A stretch of DNA of 64,000 bases from Marinobacter azerbaijanicus (GCF_030250645.1 NZ_JASSVS010000004.1:332232-396231); one strand, 5' to 3'; numbered from the stretch's first letter, positions 16,169-26,322 are shown. Program-made: numbers and translations. Notes: generated from the sequence alone by a model not told the origin.

Positions 16169-18619
16169 ATGAACGACGACAACCGCAACGACTCTTTTGA
16201 AGCACCAGAAGAAGACCCGACTGAATACATCGGCAAGGATGAGAACAGCAAAAGCCTGGTACTGCCGAAACAGCATATGCCCAGGCGCATGTATGTTCTG
16301 CCTGTCTCCAACCGGCCGTTCTTCCCTGCCCAGGTGCAACCGATTGTGGTGAACCAGAACCCCTGGCAGGAAACACTCAAGCGGGTGGGGGAAACCGACC
16401 ACAAGGTGCTGGGTATCTGCTTTGTGGAAGACAGCGATCCCGAGCAGGGCATTCCCGGCAGCGAGGAGCTGGAAACCACTGGCTGCGCTGTGAGGGTTCA
16501 TCATGCCCAGGGGGACGACGGTAAGGTTCAGTTTATCGCCCAGGGCCTGCAACGATTCCGTATTACCCAATGGCTGCGGCGTCGGCCACCGTATCTGGTG
16601 GAAGTGGAATACCCGGAAGAGCCGGAAGAAGCTGCCGACGAACTGAAAGCCTATACTCTGGCCATCATCAGCTCTATCAAGGAACTGCTGAGAACCAACC
16701 CGCTTTACGGCGAAGAAGTGAAGCAATACCTGTCCCGTTTCGGACCAGACGACAGCTCCCCCCTGGCGGACTTTGGCGCCTCCATGACCAGTGCCAAGGG
16801 GACAGAACTGCAGGAAGTGCTCAACACCGTGCCTCTGCTACGGCGCATGGAGAAAGTATTGCTGCTGATGGCGAAAGAGCAGGAAGTGGCCCGGCTGCAG
16901 AGTGAAATCAGTGAAGAAGTAAACGAGAAGGTGCAGAAGCATCAGCGCGAGTTCTTCCTCAAGGAACAGCTCAAGGTCATACAGCGTGAGCTGGGGATGG
17001 CCAAGGACGACAAGACCGCCGATGCAGAGCGTTTCCAGGAACGCATGGAAAAGCTCAACCCCCCGGAGCAGGTGCAGGAGCGCTTTGACGACGAACTGCA
17101 GAAGCTCCAGGTGCTGGAACAGGGTTCCCCGGAATACGGCGTTACCCGCAACTATCTTGACTGGCTCACGCAGGTGCCCTGGGGCCTGACGTCGGAAGAT
17201 CACTTTGATCTTGCCGAGGCCCGCCGCATTCTGGATCGTGACCATGACGGCCTGGAAGACGTCAAAAGCCGTATCGTTGAATTTCTTGCCGAAGGCACGT
17301 TCAAGGGCGAGGTCAGCGGCTCCATTCTCCTGCTGGTGGGCCCGCCGGGCGTGGGAAAAACCTCTATCGGCCACTCCGTAGCCGACGCCCTGGGCCGGAA
17401 ATTCTACCGCTTCAGCGTTGGAGGGATGCGCGACGAGGCCGAAATCAAGGGCCACCGCCGTACCTACATCGGCGCCATGCCGGGTAAGTTTGTACAGGCT
17501 CTGAAAGACTCGAAGGTATCCAATCCGGTGATCATGCTGGACGAGATCGACAAGGTCGGCGCCTCCTTCCAGGGCGACCCTGCCTCCGCGCTGCTGGAAA
17601 CCCTGGATCCGGAACAGAACCGGGAATTTCTTGACCACTACCTGGACGTTCGCATGGACCTGTCCAAGGTACTGTTCATCTGCACCGCCAACCAGCTGGA
17701 CACCATTCCCCGGCCACTGCTGGACCGCATGGACGTTATCCGCCTGTCTGGCTACATTGCCGAGGAAAAGCTCGCCATTGCCAAGCATTACCTGATGCCA
17801 CGGCTGCTGAAGCGGGCTGGACTGCTGAAAAAGCAGATGAACATTACCGACGCCGCCATCAAACAGATCATCGACGGTTACGCCCGGGAAGCCGGGGTGC
17901 GCGGCCTGGAAAAACTGCTGCACAAGGTCATCCGCAAAGGGATCGTGCGCTTGTTGGAAAACCCGGACAAACCGGTGAAGGTGGGCGTCGCAGACCTGCA
18001 GACCTATCTGGGGCAGCCGGCATTCCGTAAGGAAAAGTCCCTCAAAGGCATCGGCGTGGTCACCGGTCTGGCCTGGACCGCCATGGGCGGCGCCACCCTG
18101 AGCATCGAAGCCTCACGCATTCACAGCACCCAGCGCGGCTTCAAGCTCACCGGGCAACTGGGCGACGTAATGAAAGAGTCGGCCGAGATCGCCTACAGCT
18201 TCGTGTCTTCAAACCTCAAGCGGTTCAAAGGCGACCCGACCTTTTTCGACAAATCCTTCGTGCACCTGCACGTACCCGAGGGAGCCACGCCAAAAGACGG
18301 CCCCAGTGCCGGCGTCACTATGGCCACCGCCCTGCTGTCCATTGCCCGCAAGGAGGCACCCCAGCAGAACATCGCCATGACCGGCGAACTGACCCTCACC
18401 GGCCAGGTACTTCCGGTCGGAGGCATCCGCGAAAAGGTCATCGCCGCCCGACGCCAGAAAATCAGCAACCTCATACTGCCGGAAGCAAACCGGGGGGATT
18501 ATGAGGAATTGCCGGATTACCTGAAGGAAGGGCTGACGGTGAATTTCGCGAAGCATTACAGCGATGTGTTTCAGGTGTGTTTCGGGGATAAGCCGAAGAA
18601 GGGGGCGTCGGTACATTGA
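16169..18619 (+). CDS. ATP-dependent Lon-family serine protease, AsrA-like paralogue
   Basis: About 816 residues. GGAGG lies 13 bases before this ATG; a TTG nine bases earlier is the alternative start. An N-terminal LAN domain (MYVLPVSNRPFFPAQ) is followed by a coiled central part, an AAA+ module with Walker A GPPGVGKTS (Lys about 397) and VIMLDEIDK, and a protease domain with the dyad Ser713 (DGPSAGVTM) and Lys756 (IREKVIAARR). The classical lon gene normally sits beside clpX and hupB; this one is alone, opposite a thioredoxin-TPR gene, and its N-terminus reads like Pseudomonas AsrA, a second Lon induced by aminoglycoside and heat stress. That assignment is an inference; canonical Lon is not excluded. 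Confidence 0.9.
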   Translation: MNDDNRNDSFEAPEEDPTEYIGKDENSKSLVLPKQHMPRRMYVLPVSNRPFFPAQVQPIVVNQNPWQETLKRVGETDHKVLGICFVEDSDPEQGIPGSEELETTGCAVRVHHAQGDDGKVQFIAQGLQRFRITQWLRRRPPYLVEVEYPEEPEEAADELKAYTLAIISSIKELLRTNPLYGEEVKQYLSRFGPDDSSPLADFGASMTSAKGTELQEVLNTVPLLRRMEKVLLLMAKEQEVARLQSEISEEVNEKVQKHQREFFLKEQLKVIQRELGMAKDDKTADAERFQERMEKLNPPEQVQERFDDELQKLQVLEQGSPEYGVTRNYLDWLTQVPWGLTSEDHFDLAEARRILDRDHDGLEDVKSRIVEFLAEGTFKGEVSGSILLLVGPPGVGKTSIGHSVADALGRKFYRFSVGGMRDEAEIKGHRRTYIGAMPGKFVQALKDSKVSNPVIMLDEIDKVGASFQGDPASALLETLDPEQNREFLDHYLDVRMDLSKVLFICTANQLDTIPRPLLDRMDVIRLSGYIAEEKLAIAKHYLMPRLLKRAGLLKKQMNITDAAIKQIIDGYAREAGVRGLEKLLHKVIRKGIVRLLENPDKPVKVGVADLQTYLGQPAFRKEKSLKGIGVVTGLAWTAMGGATLSIEASRIHSTQRGFKLTGQLGDVMKESAEIAYSFVSSNLKRFKGDPTFFDKSFVHLHVPEGATPKDGPSAGVTMATALLSIARKEAPQQNIAMTGELTLTGQVLPVGGIREKVIAARRQKISNLILPEANRGDYEELPDYLKEGLTVNFAKHYSDVFQVCFGDKPKKGASVH

Positions 18620-18648
18620 TGGAACCGGGAAGATGATGGGGCCTGGTT

Positions 18649-18874
18649 GTCGGATTACGGCTTCGCCTAATCCGACCTACGGGTGTGCGGGTTGGAGACT
18701 CCCCTTTGGATGGGTTGTCGGATTACGGCCCGTTGGGCCTAATCCGACCTACGGGGAACCATCGGCCTCGGGAGTCGTAGGTCGGATTAGCCGAAGGCGT
18801 AATCCGACAAATGCAACCCGAAAACCATTGGCCCCGGCAATCGTAGGTCGGATTAGGCGAAGCCGTAATCCGAC
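18649..18874. repeat. Cluster of four REP elements
   Basis: Copies at 18649-18680 and 18717-18752 read GTCGGATTA...TAATCCGACCTAC; copies at 18777-18808 and 18843-18874 read GTAGGTCGGATTA...TAATCCGAC, the opposite orientation. The two orientations face each other as in REPIN/BIME arrays. Further copies are at 29129, 29379 and 50555. In other gammaproteobacteria such elements are moved by RAYT transposases; none is encoded here. Confidence 0.92.
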
Positions 18875-18905
18875 AAATTCAGGCGCGACCCGCTAAGCCG
18901 GAATC

Positions 18906-18998
18906 GGTCCCGGGGCGGGAGTACCTTTTCTGCCAGAAAAAGGTGTCCGAGCGAAGCGAGTTCTTTTTCCAAAGAAAAGGTACTCCCGCCCCGGGACC
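18906..18998. repeat. 93-base hairpin with perfect 26-base arms
   Basis: Arms start GGTCCCGGGGCGGGAGTACC and are exactly complementary over 26 bases. The 41-base interior carries AAAAAGG...CTTTTT around CCGAGCGAAGCGAG. It ends 12 bases from the marR stop codon and could stop transcription from both sides. Confidence 0.88.
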
Positions 18999-19009
18999 AG
19001 CCCCAAAGC

Positions 19010-19531
19010 TCAGGCCTTGGCCTTCCACCCATCCTCACGAAGCACCGGACCCACATCCAGAACCGGCGATGCGTCGATGTCATCCGCGTCCATCATATTG
19101 GCCACCCGCTGAAGCGAAGCCAGAATCATCGTCTGCTCCCACTCTGCCAGGCTCTGGAACTTCTTGATGAAATCCTCCTGCAACGGCTGTGGCGCACGGG
19201 CCAGTATGTCGATGCCTTCGTTCGTCAGGTGCGCGTGCACCTTGCGCTTGTCCTGGGTACTGCGGACACGATAAACCAGCTTGCGATGCTCCAGCCTGTC
19301 CAGAATGGTGGTCACCGTGGCCTGGCTCAGACTGACCTTGTCTGCGATAGTGCCGATGGTTACCTCACCCAGATCACGAATACTACGCATAATCAGCAAC
19401 TGCGGGCCAGTCAGCCCTGCATGCTTGCTCAGGCGTTTGGAATGCAGGTCGGTTGCCCGGATCACCCGACGCAACGCCACCAAAACCTCTTCATAGTTGT
19501 TCAACGCACCACTCCAGCAGTACCTAGTCAT
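19010..19531 (-). CDS. MarR-family transcriptional regulator
   Basis: 173 residues from the ATG at MTRYCWSGALNNYEEV; a TTG further upstream is open but would overlap a strong -10 box. The winged helix is clear: TGPQLLIMRSIRDLG, then the recognition region VSLSQATVTTILDRLEHRKLVYRVRSTQDKRKVHAHLT, with the DxRxxxxxLT wing pattern. The long C-terminus recalls EctR-type MarR repressors of ectoine synthesis in halophiles, but ectABC is not in the window, so the target is unknown. TATAAA lies only seven bases before the ATG, so the mRNA may be leaderless. Confidence 0.85.
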   Translation of the reverse strand: MTRYCWSGALNNYEEVLVALRRVIRATDLHSKRLSKHAGLTGPQLLIMRSIRDLGEVTIGTIADKVSLSQATVTTILDRLEHRKLVYRVRSTQDKRKVHAHLTNEGIDILARAPQPLQEDFIKKFQSLAEWEQTMILASLQRVANMMDADDIDASPVLDVGPVLREDGWKAKA

Positions 19532-19538
19532 CAGATTG

Positions 19539-19558
19539 TTTATACCACTAACTATTAG
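19539..19558 (-). promoter_or_regulatory. Extended -10 promoter and small palindrome before marR
   Basis: On the minus strand TGGTATAAA forms an extended -10 box seven bases from the start codon. Just upstream, CTAATAGTTAG (19548-19558) is a short inverted repeat where MarR proteins commonly bind their own promoter. Confidence 0.4.
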
Positions 19559-19714
19559 AGGTCTTTGTTCCGGATATTGCAAGCTGCAGCCTCCACATCA
19601 CCGCAACATCTACTACCCTGACCCGCCGGATCTTTTACGATTCTCAGCATTTTTTCCGCCAGCCACTATGCTAAGGTCTCCGGGTTTTGAATTTCCGCGA
19701 ACGGACATGGCCAG

Positions 19715-20665
19715 ATGACTACCCGAATACAGAGCAACTTCCCACACTTCCCCTCCGGACAACGGCTGACAGCGCTCATCGCCTCATGCCTTCTGACACT
19801 GCTCTTCAGTGCCGGAACCATGGCGCAGGAACCCGGGGAGAATCTTACCTCCGAAGACGTACAACAGCGCATCGACACACTGGAAGAGCCCATGTACACA
19901 CCATTTGTAGAGCTGTACCTGTTGGAAGAAAGCAAGGCTCTACGAAAGGAAATGATGAACACCCGGGCCGAACTGATCGAAAAGGTGGTGGACAAAGAAC
20001 TATCAGTGGCGGACAAGACCATGTCCTACGCGACCGATACCGTCACCTACTTCTTCTATCTGATTGCCGGCGCCACTTCCATTCTGGTGATGGTTGGCTG
20101 GAATTCCATCCGCGACATGCGTAACCAGCTCACGACCCTGGCCGAAAAGCGGGTCAACGAACTGGTGGTGGAGTACGAGAAGCGCCTGGAATTTATTGAG
20201 GACCAGCTCAGACAGAAATCCGATATTATCCATCAGAATCAGGCAGAAATTGAGCGTACCAACGAAGTGCACTCCCTATGGCTGAAAGCCAGCCAGGAAA
20301 CCTCTCAGCAAAACAAGATTGCAGCTTACGATGCCATACTGGACTTGCGCCCGGATGACGTGGAGGCGCTCAGCTACAAGGCCGATGCAGTACTGGAAAT
20401 GCAGGAGCCCCTGTGGGCAATCAGTCTGTGTCAACGCGCCCTGAAACTGGCGCCTGAAAACGGTCACGCCCATTACCAACTGGCCTGCGCCTATGCCGAG
20501 ATCGGTCGCTGGGATGATGCTGTGGCAACGCTGCAGAAAGCCATCGACATTTCTGAAGCGTATAAGGACGATGCTTCAGTTGACCCCAGCTTCGAACAGC
20601 TTCGGGACCACGAAAGCTTCAAGAAACTGATTTTCCCAGAAGAAGAGGAGCAGACGGACACCTGA
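19715..20665 (+). CDS. Membrane-anchored TPR protein of unknown function
   Basis: 316 residues. A hydrophobic N-terminal segment (residues 18-37, LIASCLLTLLFSAGTMAQ) looks like a signal peptide. A second segment near 110-128 (TYFFYLIAGATSILVMVG) should span the inner membrane. After it comes a coiled coil (135-175, rich in E, K, Q), then TPR-like repeats (about 185-290: IAAYDAILDLRPDDVEALSYKADAVLEM and ALKLAPENGHAHYQLACAYAEIGRWDDAV) that would lie in the cytoplasm. It diverges from marR and is followed 79 bases later by livJ. No specific family was recognised. Confidence 0.75.
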   Translation: MTTRIQSNFPHFPSGQRLTALIASCLLTLLFSAGTMAQEPGENLTSEDVQQRIDTLEEPMYTPFVELYLLEESKALRKEMMNTRAELIEKVVDKELSVADKTMSYATDTVTYFFYLIAGATSILVMVGWNSIRDMRNQLTTLAEKRVNELVVEYEKRLEFIEDQLRQKSDIIHQNQAEIERTNEVHSLWLKASQETSQQNKIAAYDAILDLRPDDVEALSYKADAVLEMQEPLWAISLCQRALKLAPENGHAHYQLACAYAEIGRWDDAVATLQKAIDISEAYKDDASVDPSFEQLRDHESFKKLIFPEEEEQTDT

Positions 20666-20744
20666 TTGCTTGACAAGGCAGCATGTGTGGTGTTTGTTTA
20701 CATCCCTGAGACCATAAGAATAACCCTGAAACAGGACAGACCCA

Positions 20745-21857
20745 ATGAGTACACCAGTCAAGAAACTCGTAACTGCTATTGGTACTTCCATCGCGGTAAT
20801 GGGCGCAGGCCACGCTGCGGCCGAAATCAAGATTGGCATCGCAGGTCCGATGACCGGCCCTGTCGCCCAATATGGTGATATGCAATTTGCCGGCGCCCGG
20901 ATGGCGATCGAACAGATCAACGCTGAAGGCGGTGTTATGGGAGAAAAACTCGTCGCCGTTGAATACGACGACGTGTGTGACCCGAAACAGGCGGTAAGCG
21001 TTGCCAACAGTATGGTGAATGAAGGTGTTCGCTTCGTGGTTGGTCACCTCTGCTCCAGTTCGACCCAACCGGCCTCAGACATCTATGAGGACGAAGGCAT
21101 CCTGATGATTACGCCCGCCTCAACCAGCCCGGCCATTACCGAGCGTGGTTACGAGCTGGTGTTCCGCACCATCGGCCTTGACAGCATGCAGGGACCGGTT
21201 GCCGCAAACTACCTGATCAGCCAGGAACCGGATCGTGTTGCCGTTGTTCACGACAAACAGCAGTACGGTGAAGGTATCGCTACGGCGGTACGTGACACCC
21301 TCGAAGAGGGCGGCGTTGAAGTGGCCATGTTTGAAGGCATTACTGCCGGTGCGAAGGATTTCTCATCACTGGTCACCAAACTCCGACAGGCCGACGTGGA
21401 CTACGTCTACTATGGCGGCTATCACCCGGAACTGGGTCTGATCCTGCGCCAGGCGCAACAGGCTGATCTGGACGCCACGTTCATGGGCCCGGAAGGCGTG
21501 GGTAACAAGGACATCAACACCATCGCCGGCGATGCAGCTGAAGGCCTGCTGGTAACTCTGCCGCCAAGTTTCGACGAAAAAGCGGAAAACCAGGCGCTGG
21601 TTCAGGCCTTTGAAGAAAAAGGCGAGGATCCGTCAGGTCCGTTCGTACTGACCTCCTACACCGCTGTACAGCTGATTGCCGATGGCATCGAGGCTGCCGA
21701 GTCAACCGACCCGTTCGACGTTGCCGAAGCTCTGCGTGAGGGCACCTTCCAGACGCCAATTGGCACTGTTGAGTACGACAGCAAAGGCGACATGGAATCC
21801 TTCGAGTTTGTTGTCTACGAATGGCATTCAGATGGCAGCAAAACTCCGGTAAACTAA
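20745..21857 (+). CDS. livJ: Branched-chain amino acid ABC transporter, periplasmic binding protein
   Basis: 370 residues with a signal peptide ending AGHAAA/EIKIGIAGPMTG. The mature protein is a type I periplasmic binding protein with the family block GDMQFAGARMAIEQINAEGGV, a conserved early Cys pair (DDVCDP...GHLCSSST) and VRFVVGHLCSSSTQPASDIYE, close to E. coli LivJ/LivK. It delivers leucine, isoleucine, valine or related amino acids to LivHM. A TTGACA lies at 20670 but its -10 partner is uncertain. A terminator separates it from livHMGF, so the binding protein is likely made in excess over the membrane components. Confidence 0.93.
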   Translation: MSTPVKKLVTAIGTSIAVMGAGHAAAEIKIGIAGPMTGPVAQYGDMQFAGARMAIEQINAEGGVMGEKLVAVEYDDVCDPKQAVSVANSMVNEGVRFVVGHLCSSSTQPASDIYEDEGILMITPASTSPAITERGYELVFRTIGLDSMQGPVAANYLISQEPDRVAVVHDKQQYGEGIATAVRDTLEEGGVEVAMFEGITAGAKDFSSLVTKLRQADVDYVYYGGYHPELGLILRQAQQADLDATFMGPEGVGNKDINTIAGDAAEGLLVTLPPSFDEKAENQALVQAFEEKGEDPSGPFVLTSYTAVQLIADGIEAAESTDPFDVAEALREGTFQTPIGTVEYDSKGDMESFEFVVYEWHSDGSKTPVN

Positions 21858-21889
21858 GCCGCAATCGTTAACAAACGGTAATTATGAGA

Positions 21890-21926
21890 ACACCTTCTCA
21901 CCGCGATCCGGGAGAAGGTGTTTTTC
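21890..21926 (+). terminator. Terminator between livJ and livH, probably leaky
   Basis: ACACCTTCTC / GAGAAGGTGT stem with a 12-base loop followed by TTTTTC, 33 bases after livJ. Read-through would feed livHMGF; no separate strong promoter was identified in the 90 bases before livH. Confidence 0.88.
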
Positions 21927-22018
21927 TAGGCTCCTGTTGATCCTGTATCCAGCACCCCCGGCACCCCGGACCGTGACTGAATGCAGCGGAAGGGGCAGGC
22001 TATCGGAGTCCCACACAG

Positions 22019-22942
22019 ATGCAAGACCTCCTGTATTTTATTCAGCAGCTCATCAACGGGCTGACGATCGGGAGCACCTACGCCCTGATCGCCATTGGTT
22101 ACACGATGGTTTACGGCATCATCGGCATGATCAACTTTGCCCATGGTGAAATATACATGATTGGTGCCTACACCTCGCTGATCGCCATTACCGGCTTGGC
22201 AGCCCTGGGCATAGCGTGGCTGCCACTGGTACTGATCGTGGCACTTATCTGCGCAATGATCGTCTCCAGCTCCATGGGCTGGGCGGTGGAACGGGTGGCT
22301 TACCGGCCCGTTCGGGGGAAACACCGATTGATACCGCTGATTTCGGCCATCGGTATGTCGATTTTCCTGCAGAACTACGTCCACCTTGCCCAGGGATCCC
22401 GCAACATCGGCTTCCCTGACCTGATCGAAGGTGGTTTCCGGTTTGGCGCTGCCGATTCGTTCCAGACCTCCATTTCCTACATTCAGATCACCATATTCAT
22501 TACTACCCTGGTGTGCATGACGATTCTCTCGCTGTTCATATCCCGCTCCCGCATTGGTCGCGCCTGCCGTGCCGTCTCACAGGATCTGGGTATGGCCAAC
22601 CTGCTGGGCATCGACACCAACCGCATTATTTCCGCGACGTTCGTGATTGGTGCCGCACTGGCTGCGGTCGCCGGCCTGCTTCTGGGAATGTACTACGGCT
22701 CCATCGACCCACTATTCGGGTTTATAGCGGGCCTCAAAGCCTTTACTGCGGCTGTGCTGGGGGGTATCGGCAGCATACCTGGCGCCATGCTTGGCGGGCT
22801 CATCCTGGGCGTTGCCGAGAGTATGACCTCTGGCTACCTCAGTGGCGAATACAAGGACGTTGTCTCCTTCGGACTGCTGATCCTGATCCTGCTGTTCAAA
22901 CCCACCGGCCTGCTTGGCAAACCGGAGGTTGAAAAGATCTGA
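22019..22942 (+). CDS. livH: Branched-chain amino acid ABC transporter permease
   Basis: 307 residues, the usual LivH length, with about eight hydrophobic spans. Family segments include [34 protein letters not shown] at the N-terminus, with the FAHG motif, and [21 protein letters not shown], the cytoplasmic EAA-like loop that meets the ATPases. GGAG is upstream of the ATG. The stop overlaps the livM start by one base. Confidence 0.94.
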   Translation: MQDLLYFIQQLINGLTIGSTYALIAIGYTMVYGIIGMINFAHGEIYMIGAYTSLIAITGLAALGIAWLPLVLIVALICAMIVSSSMGWAVERVAYRPVRGKHRLIPLISAIGMSIFLQNYVHLAQGSRNIGFPDLIEGGFRFGAADSFQTSISYIQITIFITTLVCMTILSLFISRSRIGRACRAVSQDLGMANLLGIDTNRIISATFVIGAALAAVAGLLLGMYYGSIDPLFGFIAGLKAFTAAVLGGIGSIPGAMLGGLILGVAESMTSGYLSGEYKDVVSFGLLILILLFKPTGLLGKPEVEKI

Positions 22943-24213
22943 TGGCTGCTCATAATCTGAAACACGCGCTGTTTTGCGCCATTGTTACTCTTGTCATCTC
23001 GTACCCCATTCTGGGTTTCAACCTGGAAAGTCAGGGCACATCGGTCATCCTTGAGGGGGCAAAAACCTCCACGGTCATCGGCGTACTGCTGGCAGCGGTT
23101 ATCGTCTTCCTGTTCCAGCTGTTCCGGGACAACGTAATGGGATCGTTGCGCCAACTGCCTGCCGTCAATCCGCTTGCCAACCGCAAGCCGATGGAGCAGA
23201 GCAGGCGGCTGAAGCTGGAGTCCGCACTTCTCACACTGATGGTTATCGGAGCCCTGATCTGGCCCTTTATCGCTTCCCGCGGGGCAGTTGACCTGGCAAC
23301 GCTGGTGCTTATCTACATCATGCTGGCCCTGGGGCTGAATGTGGTGGTGGGCCTGGCTGGTCTGCTGGACCTGGGCTATGTGGCTTTCTATGCCGTCGGC
23401 GCCTACACCTTCGCCCTGCTGTCCCAGTACTATGGCGTCTCCTTCTGGTTCGCCCTGCCCATCGGTGCCCTGCTTGCCGCTCTGTTCGGGCTGGTACTCG
23501 GCTTTCCGGTGCTGCGATTGCGGGGGGATTACCTCGCCATCGTTACTCTGGGCTTCGGCGAGATCATCCGCATCCTGCTGAACAACATGACCAGCCTGAC
23601 CGGCGGCCCCAACGGTATCGGCGGCATTCCCGACCCCACCCTGTTCGGCATGGAATTCGGCCGCCGGGTCAAGGAGGAGGGCAACACGTCTTTCCACGAA
23701 ACCTTCGGCATTGCCTACAGCAGTGAACACAAGGTGATCTTCCTGTACCTGATTGCCCTGGTGCTGGCGGTGATCACCGCGATTGCCATTCGGCGTCTGA
23801 TGCGCATGCCGGTGGGCCGGGCCTGGGAAGCCTTGCGGGAAGATGAAATTGCCGCCAAATCCCTGGGGCTGAGCCGCACCGCCGTAAAGCTGTCCGCCTT
23901 TACCATTGGCGCCTTCTTTGCAGGCTTTGCGGGCACCGTGTTTGCTTCCAAGCAGGGCTTTATCAGCCCTGAGTCGTTCGTATTCCTGGAGTCGGCCATT
24001 ATCCTGGCCATCGTGGTACTGGGTGGCATGGGTTCCCAGATGGGCGTGATCCTTGCGGCCATCGCCGTCACCATCCTGCCGGAACTGGCACGGGAATTCT
24101 CCGAGTACCGGATGCTGATATTCGGCGCGGCCATGGTATTGATGATGGTCTGGCGTCCCCAGGGCCTGATGCCCATGCGACGCATCCACATCGAACTGAA
24201 ACCTCAGGAGTGA
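22942..24213 (+). CDS. livM: Branched-chain amino acid ABC transporter permease
   Basis: 423 residues; the LivM type has a longer N-terminus than LivH, seen here as two early hydrophobic segments before the core. Core features are [29 protein letters not shown] and the EAA-like loop [19 protein letters not shown]. It pairs with LivH in the inner membrane. It overlaps livH by one base and precedes livG by six bases. Confidence 0.94.
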   Translation: MAAHNLKHALFCAIVTLVISYPILGFNLESQGTSVILEGAKTSTVIGVLLAAVIVFLFQLFRDNVMGSLRQLPAVNPLANRKPMEQSRRLKLESALLTLMVIGALIWPFIASRGAVDLATLVLIYIMLALGLNVVVGLAGLLDLGYVAFYAVGAYTFALLSQYYGVSFWFALPIGALLAALFGLVLGFPVLRLRGDYLAIVTLGFGEIIRILLNNMTSLTGGPNGIGGIPDPTLFGMEFGRRVKEEGNTSFHETFGIAYSSEHKVIFLYLIALVLAVITAIAIRRLMRMPVGRAWEALREDEIAAKSLGLSRTAVKLSAFTIGAFFAGFAGTVFASKQGFISPESFVFLESAIILAIVVLGGMGSQMGVILAAIAVTILPELAREFSEYRMLIFGAAMVLMMVWRPQGLMPMRRIHIELKPQE

Positions 24214-24219
24214 CGGGTA

Positions 24220-24975
24220 ATGCTTGAAGTACAGAATCTGTCGATGCGCTTCGGCGGGCTCCTGGCGGTTGATCAGGTGTCGCTGGACGTACAGGAACAT
24301 GAGATTGTGGCGATTATCGGCCCCAACGGGGCCGGTAAAACCACGGTCTTTAACTGCATGAGCGGTTTCTACAAGCCCACCGGGGGCAAGATCCTGTTCG
24401 AAGGTAGAGAGATTCAGGGCAAGCCTGACTACAAGATTTCACGCCTTGGACTGGTCAGAACCTTCCAGCACGTGCGGCTGTTCGGTCGCATGACGGTGGT
24501 AGAAAACCTGCTGGTGGCACAGCACCGGCATCTCAACACCAACCTGCTCTCGGGTATTCTCAAAACACCGAACTACCGGGAGAGGGAGCAGAAATCCCTG
24601 GACCGCGCCGCCTACTGGCTTAATCGGGTAGGCCTGATGGACATGGCCAACCGGGAGGCGGGCAATCTTGCCTATGGGCAACAGCGACGCCTGGAAATTG
24701 CCCGTTGTATGGTGACCGAGCCCAAACTGCTGATGCTGGACGAGCCGGCCGCGGGCCTTAACCCCGCAGAAACCAAGGACCTCAACCAGCTGATCATCAG
24801 CCTGAAAGAGGACTACAACGTCTCCGTAGTGCTGATTGAGCACGACATGAGCCTGGTGATGGATATCTCCGACCGCATCAATGTAATCAACCAGGGTCGC
24901 CCCCTGGCCAGCGGTACGCCGGACGAAATCCGCCGGAACGATGACGTTATCAAAGCCTATCTGGGTGAGGCCTGA
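24220..24975 (+). CDS. livG: Branched-chain amino acid ABC transporter ATPase
   Basis: 251 residues. Walker A IGPNGAGKTT near residue 37, a signature replaced by the LivG-typical LAYGQQRRLEIAR (near 160), Walker B LLMLDEPAAGLNP, and a switch histidine in LIEHDMSLVM. Together with LivF it powers uptake. Nine bases separate it from livF. Confidence 0.95.
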   Translation: MLEVQNLSMRFGGLLAVDQVSLDVQEHEIVAIIGPNGAGKTTVFNCMSGFYKPTGGKILFEGREIQGKPDYKISRLGLVRTFQHVRLFGRMTVVENLLVAQHRHLNTNLLSGILKTPNYREREQKSLDRAAYWLNRVGLMDMANREAGNLAYGQQRRLEIARCMVTEPKLLMLDEPAAGLNPAETKDLNQLIISLKEDYNVSVVLIEHDMSLVMDISDRINVINQGRPLASGTPDEIRRNDDVIKAYLGEA

Positions 24976-24984
24976 GGAATTTCC

Positions 24985-25686
<702 letters not shown>

Positions 25687-25857
25687 CCAGGAGACGTTTG
25701 CAACTTGCCTTCCTGATATATGAACTATACTCAGGGTCAACGGTCGACCTGTCTCCACGGGAAATCAGTCAGGGCCGTTAGCGCGCCCGCTCCCGGGACC
25801 CTCTCAGGTGGATGCGGCGCGTTTGCGACGACAGCTAAAACCAAAAAGGAGTGGATA

Positions 25858-26322
25858 ATGAAAAAACTCATCGCAGGTGCACTGCTTATGGGAGCCTCTA
25901 CCCTAGCTTTTGCTCAGCCAGGTTGTGGCGTTGGTGCCATGATCTGGAAAGGACAGTCTGGTATCGCCCCCCACGTTCTGGCAGCGACTACCAACGGTAC
26001 CTTCGGTAACCAGACCTTTGGCATGACCACCGGCACACTGGGCTGTCAGACCAACCAGTCTGTACAATCCATGGCCATGTACATGGAAAGCAATATCGAC
26101 AAGGTTGCCCGCGACATGTCCCGCGGCTCCGGGGAAAACCTGGATACCCTGGCGGTGCTGCTGGGTGTTGACGAGGCCGACCGGGATTCATTCCGCAAGG
26201 TCCTGCAGGACAACTTTGCGACCATCTTTCCCTCCTCGGAAACCACATCCGGTGAAGCGGTGGATGCGATCGTAGCCCTGCTGGAAAAGGATGAATCACT
26301 GAGCAAGTACGTAGCTGCCTGA
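25858..26322 (+). CDS. DUF3015-family periplasmic protein
   Basis: 154 residues from an ATG with AAAGGAG six bases upstream; the frame is open further upstream but without signal features. A clear signal peptide (MKKLIAGALLMGASTLAFA/QPGCG) leads to a mature part with Cys in PGCGVG and GTLGCQTNQS, likely a disulfide, the DUF3015 hallmark. Function unknown. It precedes a DUF4105 gene and a lipoprotein hydrolase gene on the same strand, so the three may be co-transcribed. Confidence 0.8.
   Translation: MKKLIAGALLMGASTLAFAQPGCGVGAMIWKGQSGIAPHVLAATTNGTFGNQTFGMTTGTLGCQTNQSVQSMAMYMESNIDKVARDMSRGSGENLDTLAVLLGVDEADRDSFRKVLQDNFATIFPSSETTSGEAVDAIVALLEKDESLSKYVAA

Larger units (their letters stand above)
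18620..19009. other. 390-base gene-free stretch made of repeats
   Basis: Lies between the converging Lon-family and MarR genes. It contains four REP palindromes (18649-18874) and a 93-base perfect-arm hairpin (18906-18998). No ORF of interest. Confidence 0.85.

Noticed and set aside
18649..18998. CRISPR-like array
   Set aside because: The repeats are palindromic REP elements in mixed orientation without regular spacers, and no cas genes are present.
22834..24300. 488-codon minus-strand frame across livH, livM and livG
   Set aside because: It spans gene borders of a clear operon and is Gln/His/Gly-rich low-complexity, as expected of a shadow.
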